This document shows, one piece after another, positions 7,914 through 15,774 of a DNA stretch of 35,466 nt (its first letter is position 1; the number at the start of each line of letters is the position of its first letter). The notes below the pieces were generated by a model. The model saw only the letters and a program-made list of their open reading frames with translations. It did no database searches and was not told the DNA's origin. Both the position numbers and the translations under genes were made by a program. The stretch spans positions 1 through 35,466 of the forward strand of contig DAOOIT010000059.1 in assembly GCA_035384565.1 (NCBI GenBank), written 5' to 3'. This DNA comes from Planctomycetota bacterium (lineage in GTDB: Bacteria > Planctomycetota > PUPC01 > DSUN01).

Positions 7914-7959
7914 GGCACAGGTCTCCTCTTGCTGCCGATTGCTGGCTGCCCTCTGCCGG

Positions 7960-8715
7960 CTACGCCTTGCCCATCGCCCGCAGGTTCTCGAGGCACTTGG
8001 CCACGCACTCCATCGGGGGATAGGCGTAGCTCTCCTGCTCGACGATGTACCATTCGGTGCCGCCGACGGTTTCGCACAGGGTGAAGAACTCGGCCCAGTT
8101 CACGTCGCCCTCGCCCACGAGGGCCTTGGGGTTGGTGGCCGAGAACTCCTTGACGTGCACCGTGATGGCGCGGCCGGGGTATTTCTTGATGAACGGCTCG
8201 GGCCGCGCCCCGCCGTGCATCGCATTGCCCGTGTCGAACTGCATGACGACGTCGCAGTTGGTGTTGCCGAAAAACGTGTCCCAGGGCAGCTCGCCGCCGA
8301 GTTCGGTGAACTCGATGTGGTGGTTGTGGTAGCCGCACAGCAGGTTGTGGGGCGCGAGCTTCTCGCTGAGGGCGTTGAAGAACTCGGCGGTGCGCAGCCA
8401 GGCGTCGCGCGAGTTGCGCCACTCCTCGGGCAGGCCGGGCACGATGAGATACGGGTTGCCAATGGCGAGGGCATACTCGATGGTGGCCTGGAGCTGGTCG
8501 TCCTGCACCGTCTGGATGCCCGTGTGGGTGCCGCAGCACACGAGGCCGTTGTCGTCGAGCATCGTGTTCAGCTCGGCGGCGGTGCGGCCGTGGTAGCCCG
8601 CGAACTCCACGCCCACATAGCCCATCTTGGCCACCTGCGCGAGCACGCCGGGCAAGTCCTTCGCACAGTCCTCGCGCACCGAGTATAGCTGCAACCCGAC
8701 CGGAATCTTGGCCAT
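7960..8715 (-). CDS. Cytoplasmic sugar phosphate isomerase/epimerase-like TIM barrel
   Basis: This 251-residue paralog of the neighbouring gene starts directly at the barrel (MAKIPVGLQLYSVREDCAKD) with no signal peptide, so it is presumably cytoplasmic. Shared landmarks are GVEFAGYHG, CCGTHTG, CGYHNHHIEF, QFDTGNAMHGG, HVKEF and EWYIVEQE. Both proteins end MGKA. ATG 8715 is preferred to the GTG three bases earlier because AGGAG lies 6 bases upstream of it. It is the first gene of the leftward operon and its promoter is at 8751-8779. Expected chemistry is a metal-dependent ketose/aldose or epimerase reaction. The divergent LacD-type aldolase and downstream mtlD suggest a sugar or polyol pathway, but the substrate is not deducible. 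Confidence 0.88.
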   Translation of the reverse strand: MAKIPVGLQLYSVREDCAKDLPGVLAQVAKMGYVGVEFAGYHGRTAAELNTMLDDNGLVCCGTHTGIQTVQDDQLQATIEYALAIGNPYLIVPGLPEEWRNSRDAWLRTAEFFNALSEKLAPHNLLCGYHNHHIEFTELGGELPWDTFFGNTNCDVVMQFDTGNAMHGGARPEPFIKKYPGRAITVHVKEFSATNPKALVGEGDVNWAEFFTLCETVGGTEWYIVEQESYAYPPMECVAKCLENLRAMGKA

Positions 8716-8750
8716 CACCTTCTCCTGAGAGGGACGAAGCGAATGCCACG

Positions 8751-8779
8751 AGTCTACTGGCGCAAGCGCTGATTTGCAA
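8751..8779 (-). promoter_or_regulatory. Promoter of the isomerase-nadD-mtlD operon
   Basis: On the minus strand, TTGCAA (8779-8774), a 17-base spacer and TAGACT (8756-8751). Predicted start near 8744, leader about 29 bases to ATG 8715. The -35 hexamer is its own reverse complement, but no matching -10 is present on the plus strand here. Confidence 0.6.
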
Positions 8780-8844
8780 ATGTTTCGGCGGCGCGAGCCG
8801 GTCGGGGGGACATGCCTGGCCCGGCGCGTGCGGCCGCGTCCCGC

Positions 8845-8873
8845 TTGCTTGCGAGCCGTGTCCGCGTTATAGT
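8845..8873 (+). promoter_or_regulatory. Promoter of the LacD-type aldolase gene
   Basis: TTGCTT (8845-8850), 17 bases, TATAGT (8868-8873). Predicted start near 8880 and a leader of about 50 bases. It diverges from the operon promoter at 8751-8779, with 65 bases between the two -35 boxes. Confidence 0.65.
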
Positions 8874-8930
8874 GCGGGTAGGGGCGAGGAAGGGCCGCCC
8901 CGACGCCCGGACCGGAGAGGAGGCAGAACC

Positions 8931-10028
8931 ATGCCCAAGCGAACCGCCCTTGAAATCTCGGGGATGACGCCCGGCAAGCTGCTGGGTCTCCAGCGCATCA
9001 CCAATCCCAACGGCACGTTCACCATGTTGGCCCTGGACCAGAACAGCTCGATCATCAAGATGGCCAGCGAGAGCCTGCGGCGCCAGGGCCAGGGGCGTGC
9101 GCCCACCTACGAGGAGATCGTGCGAGCGAAGCTCGACCTCACACAGACGCTGGCCCGGAAGGCCAGCGCCGTGCTGCTCGACTCGAATTACGGCGTCTGG
9201 CAGGCGATCTGCGCGATGAAGCTGCCGCCCCGCGTGGGCCTCGTCGTGCGCCTCGAGCAGACCGGCCACGAGTCCACGCCCGACGGCGTCGGGCGCCTGC
9301 AAGTGATCGAGCCGGGGTGGAGCGTGGCCAAGATCAAGCGCCTCGGCGCCAACGCCGTCAAGCTGCTCGTCTACTACGAGCCGACCCACGCCGAGAGCGC
9401 GGCCCGCCAGCGCGCGCTCGTCGAGCAGGTGGCCCGCGAGTGCGACCAGCATGACATCGTGTTCCTGCTCGAGACTCTCAGCTATCCCCTCCGAGGCGAG
9501 GAGAAGAGCTCGCCCTCGTACCTCGACCGCAAGGCGACGACGGCGATTGACACGGCCCGCCACCTGAGCGGGCTGTGCGACGTCTACAAGGCCGAGTTCC
9601 CCGGCACGCTGGGCCGCGACAGCGAGGCGGCCCTGGCCGCGAACCTCGACGCGCTCGACCGCGCCAGCGCCCGGCCCTGGGTGCTGCTGAGCGCGGGGGT
9701 GGACTTCGCCGACTACGAGCGCCAGGTGGCGATGGCCCTGGCCCACGGCGCCAGCGGCGTCCTGGGCGGCCGAGCCTTCTGGAAGGAGTACTTCGATGCG
9801 GACGCGCCGGCCGACCGCCACCGATTCCTCCGCACCGAGGGGGTCCGGCGCCTTGCCGCGATTGACGCCTTGGTTCGGAAGCACGGCACGCCCTGGCTCC
9901 GGCGCTATGGGCTGAGCAAAGGCCGCTTCGCCCGCGTGCGCATCGCCGAAGACTGGAACCGCACGTACGGCGCCGGCGAGGCGGCTGCGGCGCCCGCGCC
10001 CCCCCAGGAGCCTCGCGGAGATTACTGA
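8931..10028 (+). CDS. LacD-type class I aldolase (tagatose-1,6-bisphosphate aldolase family)
   Basis: This 365-residue protein resembles LacD and related DeoC/LacD-fold aldolases along its length: LALDQNSSI, ASAVLLDSNYG, LEQTGHEST, AKIKRLGANAVKLLVYY, FLLETLSYPL, DVYKAEFPG, LLSAGVDFADYERQ and GVLGGRAFWKE. Lys220 in VYKAEFP aligns with the Schiff-base lysine of LacD. The expected reaction is reversible aldol cleavage of a phosphorylated ketose to a triose phosphate. Tagatose bisphosphate, fructose bisphosphate or sulfofructose phosphate are all used within this superfamily, so the substrate is open. ATG 8931 has AGGAGG 7 bases upstream. The Pro/Ala-rich C-terminal tail is non-conserved. It is divergent from the isomerase/mtlD operon, which supports a joint sugar pathway. 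Confidence 0.82.
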   Translation: MPKRTALEISGMTPGKLLGLQRITNPNGTFTMLALDQNSSIIKMASESLRRQGQGRAPTYEEIVRAKLDLTQTLARKASAVLLDSNYGVWQAICAMKLPPRVGLVVRLEQTGHESTPDGVGRLQVIEPGWSVAKIKRLGANAVKLLVYYEPTHAESAARQRALVEQVARECDQHDIVFLLETLSYPLRGEEKSSPSYLDRKATTAIDTARHLSGLCDVYKAEFPGTLGRDSEAALAANLDALDRASARPWVLLSAGVDFADYERQVAMALAHGASGVLGGRAFWKEYFDADAPADRHRFLRTEGVRRLAAIDALVRKHGTPWLRRYGLSKGRFARVRIAEDWNRTYGAGEAAAAPAPPQEPRGDY

Positions 10029-10043
10029 GTCAGGAGGCCCACC

Positions 10044-10682
10044 ATGCGCCTTGCCCGCTGGAGCCTGCTCCTCCTCCTGTGCCTGGCGGCCGCTCGACAA
10101 CCCATGGCCGCAGAGGAGGAGCCCAAATGGACCCAGGGAACGCTCACCAAAGCGTTCGAGGAGATCGCCGCGAAGTTCAGCGCCCTCGAAGCGCGCGCGA
10201 AGCCTGGCGAGCGCCGCCTGGCCGAACTCGAGGACCAGGTGCGCCAGATGCGCCTCAAAGTGGACCGCCTGGAGATCCAGCTCCAGCTCATCGAGGCCAC
10301 ACTCGAGATCGTGCGCAGGGAGGTGGCGGCCCTCGCCAACCGAGGCGCCGCGGAGCCCGGCCCCGCCGCGCCGCCCGAGAAGGCCGCCCCAGTCAAGGGC
10401 ACGCCGATTCCCGCCGGCATGGCCTCCATCCGGAGCCAGAAGGTGGCGATGGAGGCCGACACCCTCACCATCACCGGCGTGGTCGCCAACACAAGCGACA
10501 AGCCGCTCGTCTTCGTGATCGTCGAGGCCGCCCTTCTTGACAAGGACGGCAAGGTCGTCAAGACCGAGTCCACCTACACCGAGCCGCGCGTGGTGCCGGC
10601 GGGCTCCACGGCCACCTTCGTTCTCAAGGCCCCGCGCGACCCGAGGGTGCAGGATCACCGCCTCTCGTTGCGCACCGAGTGA
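10044..10682 (+). CDS. Exported coiled-coil protein with a C-terminal FxLYD-like beta domain
   Basis: This 212-residue protein of unknown function has a signal peptide (MRLARWSLLLLLCLAAARQPMAA), a coiled-coil at about residues 35-105 with heptad-like Leu/Glu/Arg spacing, a Pro/Ala linker at about 110-130 and a compact beta-rich domain at about 135-212. That domain (TITGVVANTSDKPL, VEAALLDKDGKVV, VPAGSTATFVL) has the pattern of FxLYD/DUF3426-type immunoglobulin-like domains, which test a modified peptide or act as adhesive modules. It begins 15 bases after the aldolase stop with an AGGAGG site, so it is the second gene of that transcript. No functional link to the aldolase is evident. Confidence 0.75.
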   Translation: MRLARWSLLLLLCLAAARQPMAAEEEPKWTQGTLTKAFEEIAAKFSALEARAKPGERRLAELEDQVRQMRLKVDRLEIQLQLIEATLEIVRREVAALANRGAAEPGPAAPPEKAAPVKGTPIPAGMASIRSQKVAMEADTLTITGVVANTSDKPLVFVIVEAALLDKDGKVVKTESTYTEPRVVPAGSTATFVLKAPRDPRVQDHRLSLRTE

Positions 10683-10713
10683 GCTGCGGCGGGCAAGAGC
10701 CTGTCGAGGGGCC

Positions 10714-12402
10714 CTAGTCGAGGCGCTTCACCTCCACGTAGTGAACGCCCACAGTGGCCTCGGCGGTCTGCACCCAGGCCTCGAGGCGCGCGTCGCCGGG
10801 CTCGAGAGCCATGTCGTCCAGCGTGGCCTCCCTCGCGCCCTTGGGCACGATGGCGGTGACGCGCGCGGCGCCGATCCCACACTGCACCGAGGCCTCGGCG
10901 GCCACGGGCGCGAAGAGCAGGCGGATGCGGTACTTGCCGGCCCGCGCCACGGCAACCTCCCAGTGGCCGAGCGACTCGGGGCTCCAGCCGGCGCGGGGGC
11001 CGCGCCAGTCCTGCCGCGTGAGCAGGCTGGGGTTCTCCTCGGGCGCGCCTAGCACGATGCGCGGCGGGTCGAAGCCCCGGGTGGCCGACACGTCCTTGAA
11101 CCACTCCTCGTAGCCCTTGCGCATTCTGGCCACGACCTCGGGGTTCTTCGCCGCCACGTCGTTCTTCTCGCCGGGGTCGGCGGCCATGTCGTAGAGTTCC
11201 TTGCCGTTCACCAGCTTCCAGCGCTGGGTGCGGGCCATGCAGGAGCGGTAGAGGAGCGGCTCATCCCCGCGGTGCCACTGAGTGTAGAGCGTGCGGTCGG
11301 GCCACGGCGACTTGTCGCCGGTGAGCAGCGGCAGAAGGCTCAGGCCGTCGAGCTTGAGGTCGGGCGGCGGCGTGAGCCCGCAGGCCGCGAGCAGCGTAGG
11401 CAACACGTCAATATGCGCCGCGATGGTCTCGATCTTGCGACCGCCCTTGACCCGCGCAGGCCAGCGGAGGAAGAACGGCACGCGGATGCCACCGTCGTAG
11501 ACGGTGCCCTTCTGGTCGCGGAGGCCGGCGTTGAAGCGGAAGGGCTGCCCCTTGTCGCGTTGCGAACCGCAAGGGCCGTTGTCGCCGAGGAAGATGACGA
11601 TCGTGTTCTCCTCCAGCCCAAGCTCCTTGAGCTTCGCGAGGAGCCGCCCCACGTTCTCGTCAATGTTCGTCACCATGCCATAGACTTTGGCCGTGTTCTC
11701 ACCCAGGCCCATCTTGCGGTACGGCTCCGCGTACTGGTCGTCCACCTGGAGCGGGATGTGGGGCGCGTTGGTGGCATGGTAGCAGAACCAGGGCCTGTCC
11801 TTGCTCGCCTCGATGAACTTCAGCGCGGCATCCGTGTAGACGTCGGTGCAGTAGCCCTTCGTCTTCTCCGGCTTGCCGTTGTGATCGAGTATGGGATCGA
11901 AGTAGCCGGGATTGCCGGGGAAGTCGGACGGCTGGCAAAGTCCGCCGCCCTTGTGGGTGAGGGCCTCCTGGAAGCCCTGGTCCATGGGGCGGAGAGGGTA
12001 ATTGTCGCCGAGGTGCCACTTGCCGAAGATACCGGTGCGGTAGCCCGCGGCGGCGAGGAACTCGGCGATCGTCACCTCGTCGCTGTGCATCATGGCCCGG
12101 CCGAGGTAGGTGTCAATGGCGCCCGTGCGGTAGTTGTAGCGCCCGGTCATCAGGCTGGCGCGCGTGGGCGCGCACACGGGGCAGACGTAGAACTGCGTGA
12201 ACTCCACGCTCTCGGCCGCGAGTTTGTCGAGGTGGGGCGTCTTGATCTTGTCATTACCGTGGCAGCCGAGGTCGCCGTAGCCCTGGTCGTCGGTGATGAT
12301 CAGCAGCACATTGGGCTTCACGGGCGCCTTCTCCTGGCCGAGGGTCACGCGGGGTGCCGCCATCGCCGCGGCGGCGACGCCGAGGAAATCTCTGCGCTTC
12401 AT
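10714..12402 (-). CDS. Formylglycine-dependent sulfatase, Tat-exported
   Basis: This 562-residue arylsulfatase-family (S1) enzyme has a Tat-like signal MKRRDFLGVAAAAMAA. The metal-binding start NVLLIITDDQGYGD is at residues 31-44. The sulfatase signature CAPTRASLMTGRYNYRTG is at 77-94, where Cys77 in C-x-P-T-R would be converted to formylglycine. Other blocks are GIFGKWHLGD and IFLGDNGPCGSQRDKG. After the sulfatase fold ends at about residue 435, a C-terminal beta-rich tail (HWEVAVARAGKYRIRLLF) resembles an added carbohydrate-associated module. It hydrolyses a sulfate ester, probably on a glycan, in the periplasm. The maturase is not in the window. ATG 12402 has AAAGGAG 8 bases upstream and overlaps the stop of the DegT gene by 4 bases. 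The open frame extending to 12957 is a shadow. Confidence 0.93.
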   Translation of the reverse strand: MKRRDFLGVAAAAMAAPRVTLGQEKAPVKPNVLLIITDDQGYGDLGCHGNDKIKTPHLDKLAAESVEFTQFYVCPVCAPTRASLMTGRYNYRTGAIDTYLGRAMMHSDEVTIAEFLAAAGYRTGIFGKWHLGDNYPLRPMDQGFQEALTHKGGGLCQPSDFPGNPGYFDPILDHNGKPEKTKGYCTDVYTDAALKFIEASKDRPWFCYHATNAPHIPLQVDDQYAEPYRKMGLGENTAKVYGMVTNIDENVGRLLAKLKELGLEENTIVIFLGDNGPCGSQRDKGQPFRFNAGLRDQKGTVYDGGIRVPFFLRWPARVKGGRKIETIAAHIDVLPTLLAACGLTPPPDLKLDGLSLLPLLTGDKSPWPDRTLYTQWHRGDEPLLYRSCMARTQRWKLVNGKELYDMAADPGEKNDVAAKNPEVVARMRKGYEEWFKDVSATRGFDPPRIVLGAPEENPSLLTRQDWRGPRAGWSPESLGHWEVAVARAGKYRIRLLFAPVAAEASVQCGIGAARVTAIVPKGAREATLDDMALEPGDARLEAWVQTAEATVGVHYVEVKRLD

Positions 12403-13697
12403 CGGCGGGCTCCTTTCCGGGGCTTCCTGGGCTTGTAGCGGGCCAGGGCGGGGAGGTTGGCGGCCACCTTCTCCACCGCCTCCGCCACCTGGTCCATGAG
12501 AGCGGGCGATTCGACCGCGGGGATGGGGAAGAGCATCATGTGCGCTCGAAGCCACTCGTTGTTGGGCAGCGACCCCGGCGGCACGGGCCGGAACTCCACG
12601 CCGTTGGCGTGCCGCGGCACGAACATCTGCGAGAAGAGCTTCATGTCCTGGAGCAGCGGGATGCGGCTCCAGTCGGTGTAGCCCTCGCCGCCCACGGGCG
12701 CGCCCTCGGCCCGCACGGCCTCGACAAAGCGGCTGCGGCTGATGCCCTCGCGCTCCAGCGTGAAAAAAGCGGGCGTGCTGTACCAGCCGCGCTTCGAGCG
12801 CGGCGGGAGCTTCGGCCAGCGGATGAAGGGCACGCTTTTCCTCAGCCGCGTGTGGAGCCGGTCGAAGTTCGCCTGCCGGGCGGCATTGAACGTGTCGAGC
12901 TTCCCGAGCTGGGCCGCGGCAATGGCGGCGCACACCGGCATGATGCGGTAGGTCCACATGCCGCCCGCCTGGGCGAAGGGCTTGGTCTCCTTGAGGGTGA
13001 GCGCCCAGCCGATGCGGCCGGGGTGGTGGCCGGGCACGAGCGCGCGCTGGGCGAGACGGCGGCTGTTCGTCACGAGCACCCCGCCCTCGCCCGCCACGAT
13101 GGCCTTGCTGCCCTGGAGGCTGAAGCAGCCGATGTCGCCGATGGTGCCCACGAGCCGCTCCTTGTAGACCGCCCCGTGCGCGTGTGAGCAGTCCTCGACG
13201 ACCGCCAGGCCGAGCTCCCGCGCCGTCTTCATAATCGGGTCCATGTCGGCCGGCAGGCCCCAGATGTGCGTGACCACCACGGCCTTCGTGTGCGGGCCGG
13301 CCTTACGGCGAATCTCGGCGGGATCAATGTGGAACGCCCCGCGCTTCACGTCGCACAGCACCGGCGTGCCGCCCGCATGGAGGATGGCCGTGATGCCCGA
13401 AATCCAGTTGTGGTTCGCCGTCAGTACCTCGGTACCCGGCCTCACGCCGACGGCGAACAGCGCGGCGTGGATGGCCGAGGTCCCCGAGGAGAACCCGACG
13501 GCGTGCTTCACCCCGAACCGCTTCGCGTAGGCGTCCTCCATCGCGCCCACGGGGCCGCCACGGCCGGTATCCGAGAGCTGCCGCGCCAGGAGCGTCCTCA
13601 CCGCGGCGCACACCTCTTCCTCTCCGATGATCGGGTAGACGGGCCAAGGCAGCGTCACCGCCTTCGGCCCGCCGAGCAGCGCCAGCTTCTCCTTCAC
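12399..13697 (-). CDS. DegT/DnrJ/EryC1/StrS-family PLP-dependent aminotransferase
   Basis: This 432-residue fold-type I PLP enzyme has family landmarks VGFSSGTSAIHAAL (PLP phosphate binding, 67-80), VTHIWGLPADMD, VVEDCSHAHG (Asp169 pairs with the pyridine nitrogen) and FSLQGSKAIVAGEGG, with the Schiff-base Lys198. This family acts mainly on sugar-linked ketones and makes amino sugars. The N-terminal ALLGGPKAV and the lack of a signal peptide fit a cytoplasmic enzyme. It is first in a two-gene operon with the exported sulfatase. The promoter is at 13746-13773 and AGGAGG (minus strand, about 13705-13711) precedes ATG 13697. A role in synthesis or salvage of an amino sugar from a sulfated glycan is an inference from context only. 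Confidence 0.88.
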   Translation of the reverse strand: MKEKLALLGGPKAVTLPWPVYPIIGEEEVCAAVRTLLARQLSDTGRGGPVGAMEDAYAKRFGVKHAVGFSSGTSAIHAALFAVGVRPGTEVLTANHNWISGITAILHAGGTPVLCDVKRGAFHIDPAEIRRKAGPHTKAVVVTHIWGLPADMDPIMKTARELGLAVVEDCSHAHGAVYKERLVGTIGDIGCFSLQGSKAIVAGEGGVLVTNSRRLAQRALVPGHHPGRIGWALTLKETKPFAQAGGMWTYRIMPVCAAIAAAQLGKLDTFNAARQANFDRLHTRLRKSVPFIRWPKLPPRSKRGWYSTPAFFTLEREGISRSRFVEAVRAEGAPVGGEGYTDWSRIPLLQDMKLFSQMFVPRHANGVEFRPVPPGSLPNNEWLRAHMMLFPIPAVESPALMDQVAEAVEKVAANLPALARYKPRKPRKGARR

Positions 13698-13745
13698 GTC
13701 TCGCCTCCTGTCTGGGCCTTCTCTCGAACCCCGGTGCCTTCGAGC

Positions 13746-13773
13746 AGTCTACCCCGCCACGGCGGAATGTCAA
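13746..13773 (-). promoter_or_regulatory. Promoter of the DegT-sulfatase operon
   Basis: On the minus strand, a perfect TTGACA (13773-13768), a 16-base spacer and TAGACT (13751-13746). Predicted start near 13739, leader about 42 bases. The -35 box lies in the left arm of the palindrome at 13769-13789. Confidence 0.6.
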
Positions 13774-13789
13774 ACCCCGCGGGTTTGAC
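13769..13789. promoter_or_regulatory. Palindrome joining two divergent -35 boxes (possible operator)
   Basis: GTCAAACCC (13769-13777), CGC, then GGGTTTGAC (13781-13789): 9-bp perfect arms. The outer part of each arm is the -35 box of a divergent promoter. A shared repressor or activator site would control both directions, but symmetry could also follow simply from the two TTGAC sequences. Confidence 0.45.
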
Positions 13790-13813
13790 GGCGCGTGCGC
13801 GGGGCGATAGAAT
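13785..13813 (+). promoter_or_regulatory. Promoter of the DUF4091-membrane protein-radical SAM operon
   Basis: TTGACG (13785-13790), 17 bases, TAGAAT (13808-13813). Predicted start near 13820, which leaves a leader of about 275 bases containing the whole MITE-like repeat at 13902-14040. Confidence 0.55.
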
Positions 13814-13901
13814 GCGCGCCAGCCCCGAGTGGCGGGCGGCGTGCCCACGCCCCGCGGATCGCGGGACAGGGACGCTCCGCCCACACAACTCAACTACCCC
13901 T

Positions 13902-14040
13902 CCGGCCGCGAATCCGTTTGCAGTGGCCGGAACCACCTTGCGTCGGCCAGGGCATCAAGCGTAGCGTCCCGCTTGCGGTGGTTCTCGACAAGCGAGACGC
14001 TTGTCGCTACACGAAAGAATGTAAACTGATTCGCGGCCGG
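13902..14040 (+). repeat. MITE-like repeat, copy A (139 bp)
   Basis: It is bounded by near-identical terminal inverted repeats: CCGGCCGCGAATCCGTTTGC at 13902-13921 and the complement of CCGGCCGCGAATCAGTTTAC at 14021-14040 (18 of 20 match). Inside is a perfect 9-bp hairpin (CGACAAGCG, loop AGA, 14-kb region 13986-14006). Compared with copy B (29627-29771, opposite orientation) it has lost 7 bases (CCGCAAG) that form half of a second hairpin. It sits in the 397-bp gap between the DegT and DUF4091 genes and contains no gene. No target-site duplication is obvious. Confidence 0.75.
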
Positions 14041-14094
14041 AGCCGTAACATGTGGGATGGGGCCATCTCCGCCATGACGCGCAGGAGGCACTGA

Positions 14095-15774
14095 ATGGGC
14101 AAGGCGAGGCAATGGGCGCTTCTCGTTGCCGCCGTCGCTCTCGGCGGCTGCTCCCTCCTTCCCCGAAAGGAGCCGCAGATGAAGTCCGCCGTCCTCTGGC
14201 CCGTGGACCCGCTGGTGAAGGTCTTCCGCGACACGACGCCGCCCCCCGGGCCGGGCGCCCCGTACGAGGCCCTGGCGGCGCGCCACGAGTACGAATCGGC
14301 GCAGTTCGTGCTGCGCGCCGCGGCGCCGCTCACGAACGTGCGCGCTCGCGTCGAGGGCCTGGCCGAGGCCGAGGTGAGCTTCGTGGGTTTCGTGCCCCTG
14401 CGGGCCAACACCCGCAAGACGCCCGACGACGAGGTGGTGCGCAAGGCCCCCGGCCTCTTCCCCGACCCGCTGATGCCGCCGACGCTGGAGAAGCTCGACG
14501 CCGACGCGAGCCTGCCCATCTTTGTCACATTCCACGTGCCGAAGGGCCAGCGCCCGGGCGTGCGCAAGGCCCGCCTCGTGGTCGAGGCCGACCAGGGGCG
14601 CCTCGAGCAGCCCTTCACCGTGCGCATCGTCAAGGCCACGCTGCCCGATGAGCGAACCCTCGCCGTGACCAACTGGTTCGCCGCCAACGGCCCGCGCTTC
14701 AAGAGCTTCCACGGCGTGGATGATTGGTCTGACGCCCACTGGACGGTGCTCGGCCACTACGCCCGCACCATGGCCGCCTATCGCCAGAACGTCGTCCTCA
14801 CGCCCATCTACAGCCTCATTGACTTCCGGGTCGGCACCGATGGCAAGCTGGCCTTCGGCTTCGAGCGCTTCGACCGCTGGGTAAAGCTCTTCCAGGACGC
14901 GGGCGTCATCGGCCGGATCGAGGGCGGCCACCTGGGCACGCGGCCGGGCGGCGAGTGGACGGCGCCCCGATTCGTCATCCGGCTCCGCGTCATCGAGGGC
15001 GGCAAGGTGGTCGAGAAGTGGGGCCACCCCGGCGAGCCCGCCGTCGAGGAGTTTCTCTCCCAGTTGTTGCCCGCGCTGGAGAAGCACCTGGCTGATAGAG
15101 GCTGGCTGGGCATCTACACCCAGCACCTGTGCGACGAGCCAATCAAAGAAAATGCCGAGAGCTACCGTATCCTGGCCGCCCTCTCGAGGAAGTATGCCCC
15201 CCGGCTCCGCCGCATTGACGCTAATCACTACGCCGACCTCGTCGGCTCGCTCGACGTGTGGGTGCCCCAGCTCAACTACTACGACCAGGCGCTCGACTTC
15301 TACCGCGAGCGCCAGAAGGCCGGCGACGAGGTGTGGATCTACACCTGCCTCGCCCCCACGGGCACCTACCCTAACCGCCTGATTGACTACTCGCTGCTCA
15401 AGGTGCGGCTGCTCCACTGGGTGAACTTCCGCTTCGGCGCCACCGGCTACCTCCACTGGGGCTGGAACCAGTGGTCGGTGAAGGACCCCTTCGCCGACGT
15501 GGAGCCGCCGCACGGGGGGAACATCTTCCTGCCGCCCGGCGACGCGTGGATCGTCTATCCCTCTAAGGAACACGTGCTTCTCAGCTCGCTGCGCTTCGAG
15601 GCGATGCGCGACGGCATCGAAGACTACGAGCTGCTCCAGCTCCTCGCGAAGAAGGCGCCCGAGAAAGCCCGCTCCCTTGCCGAGCGTCTGGTGCCCAAGA
15701 TCGCGGCGCCCGAGAAAGACGTGGCGACCTTCCGGCAGGTGAGGAGGGAACTGCTGGAAGCGCTGGCCGAATGA
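14095..15774 (+). CDS. Lipoprotein with a DUF4091 glycoside-hydrolase-like domain
   Basis: This 559-residue protein has a lipoprotein signal, MGKARQWALLVAAVALGGC, with lipobox cysteine 19, so it is probably membrane anchored. An N-terminal beta region (EYESAQFVLRA, about 60-190) precedes a barrel-like region and the C-terminal DUF4091 domain. Landmarks of that domain are YTQHLCDEPIKE, GYLHWGWNQW, IVYPSKE and the strongly conserved LRFEAMRDGIEDYELL. DUF4091 proteins are related to glycoside hydrolases and are common in polysaccharide-degrading bacteria, but the activity is unproven. ATG 14095 has AGGAGG 6 bases upstream. Its stop overlaps the next start (ATGA at 15771-15774). It is the first gene of a three- or four-gene operon. 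Confidence 0.87.
   Translation: MGKARQWALLVAAVALGGCSLLPRKEPQMKSAVLWPVDPLVKVFRDTTPPPGPGAPYEALAARHEYESAQFVLRAAAPLTNVRARVEGLAEAEVSFVGFVPLRANTRKTPDDEVVRKAPGLFPDPLMPPTLEKLDADASLPIFVTFHVPKGQRPGVRKARLVVEADQGRLEQPFTVRIVKATLPDERTLAVTNWFAANGPRFKSFHGVDDWSDAHWTVLGHYARTMAAYRQNVVLTPIYSLIDFRVGTDGKLAFGFERFDRWVKLFQDAGVIGRIEGGHLGTRPGGEWTAPRFVIRLRVIEGGKVVEKWGHPGEPAVEEFLSQLLPALEKHLADRGWLGIYTQHLCDEPIKENAESYRILAALSRKYAPRLRRIDANHYADLVGSLDVWVPQLNYYDQALDFYRERQKAGDEVWIYTCLAPTGTYPNRLIDYSLLKVRLLHWVNFRFGATGYLHWGWNQWSVKDPFADVEPPHGGNIFLPPGDAWIVYPSKEHVLLSSLRFEAMRDGIEDYELLQLLAKKAPEKARSLAERLVPKIAAPEKDVATFRQVRRELLEALAE

Noticed and set aside
13324..13893. Arg-rich frames such as those over the DegT and sulfatase genes, and many others
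   Set aside because: Typical out-of-frame translations of GC-rich genes; no Shine-Dalgarno and no family motifs.
13795..14094. A small protein in the gap before the DUF4091 gene
   Set aside because: The frame is mostly MITE-like repeat, and copy B has a 7-base difference that breaks the frame.
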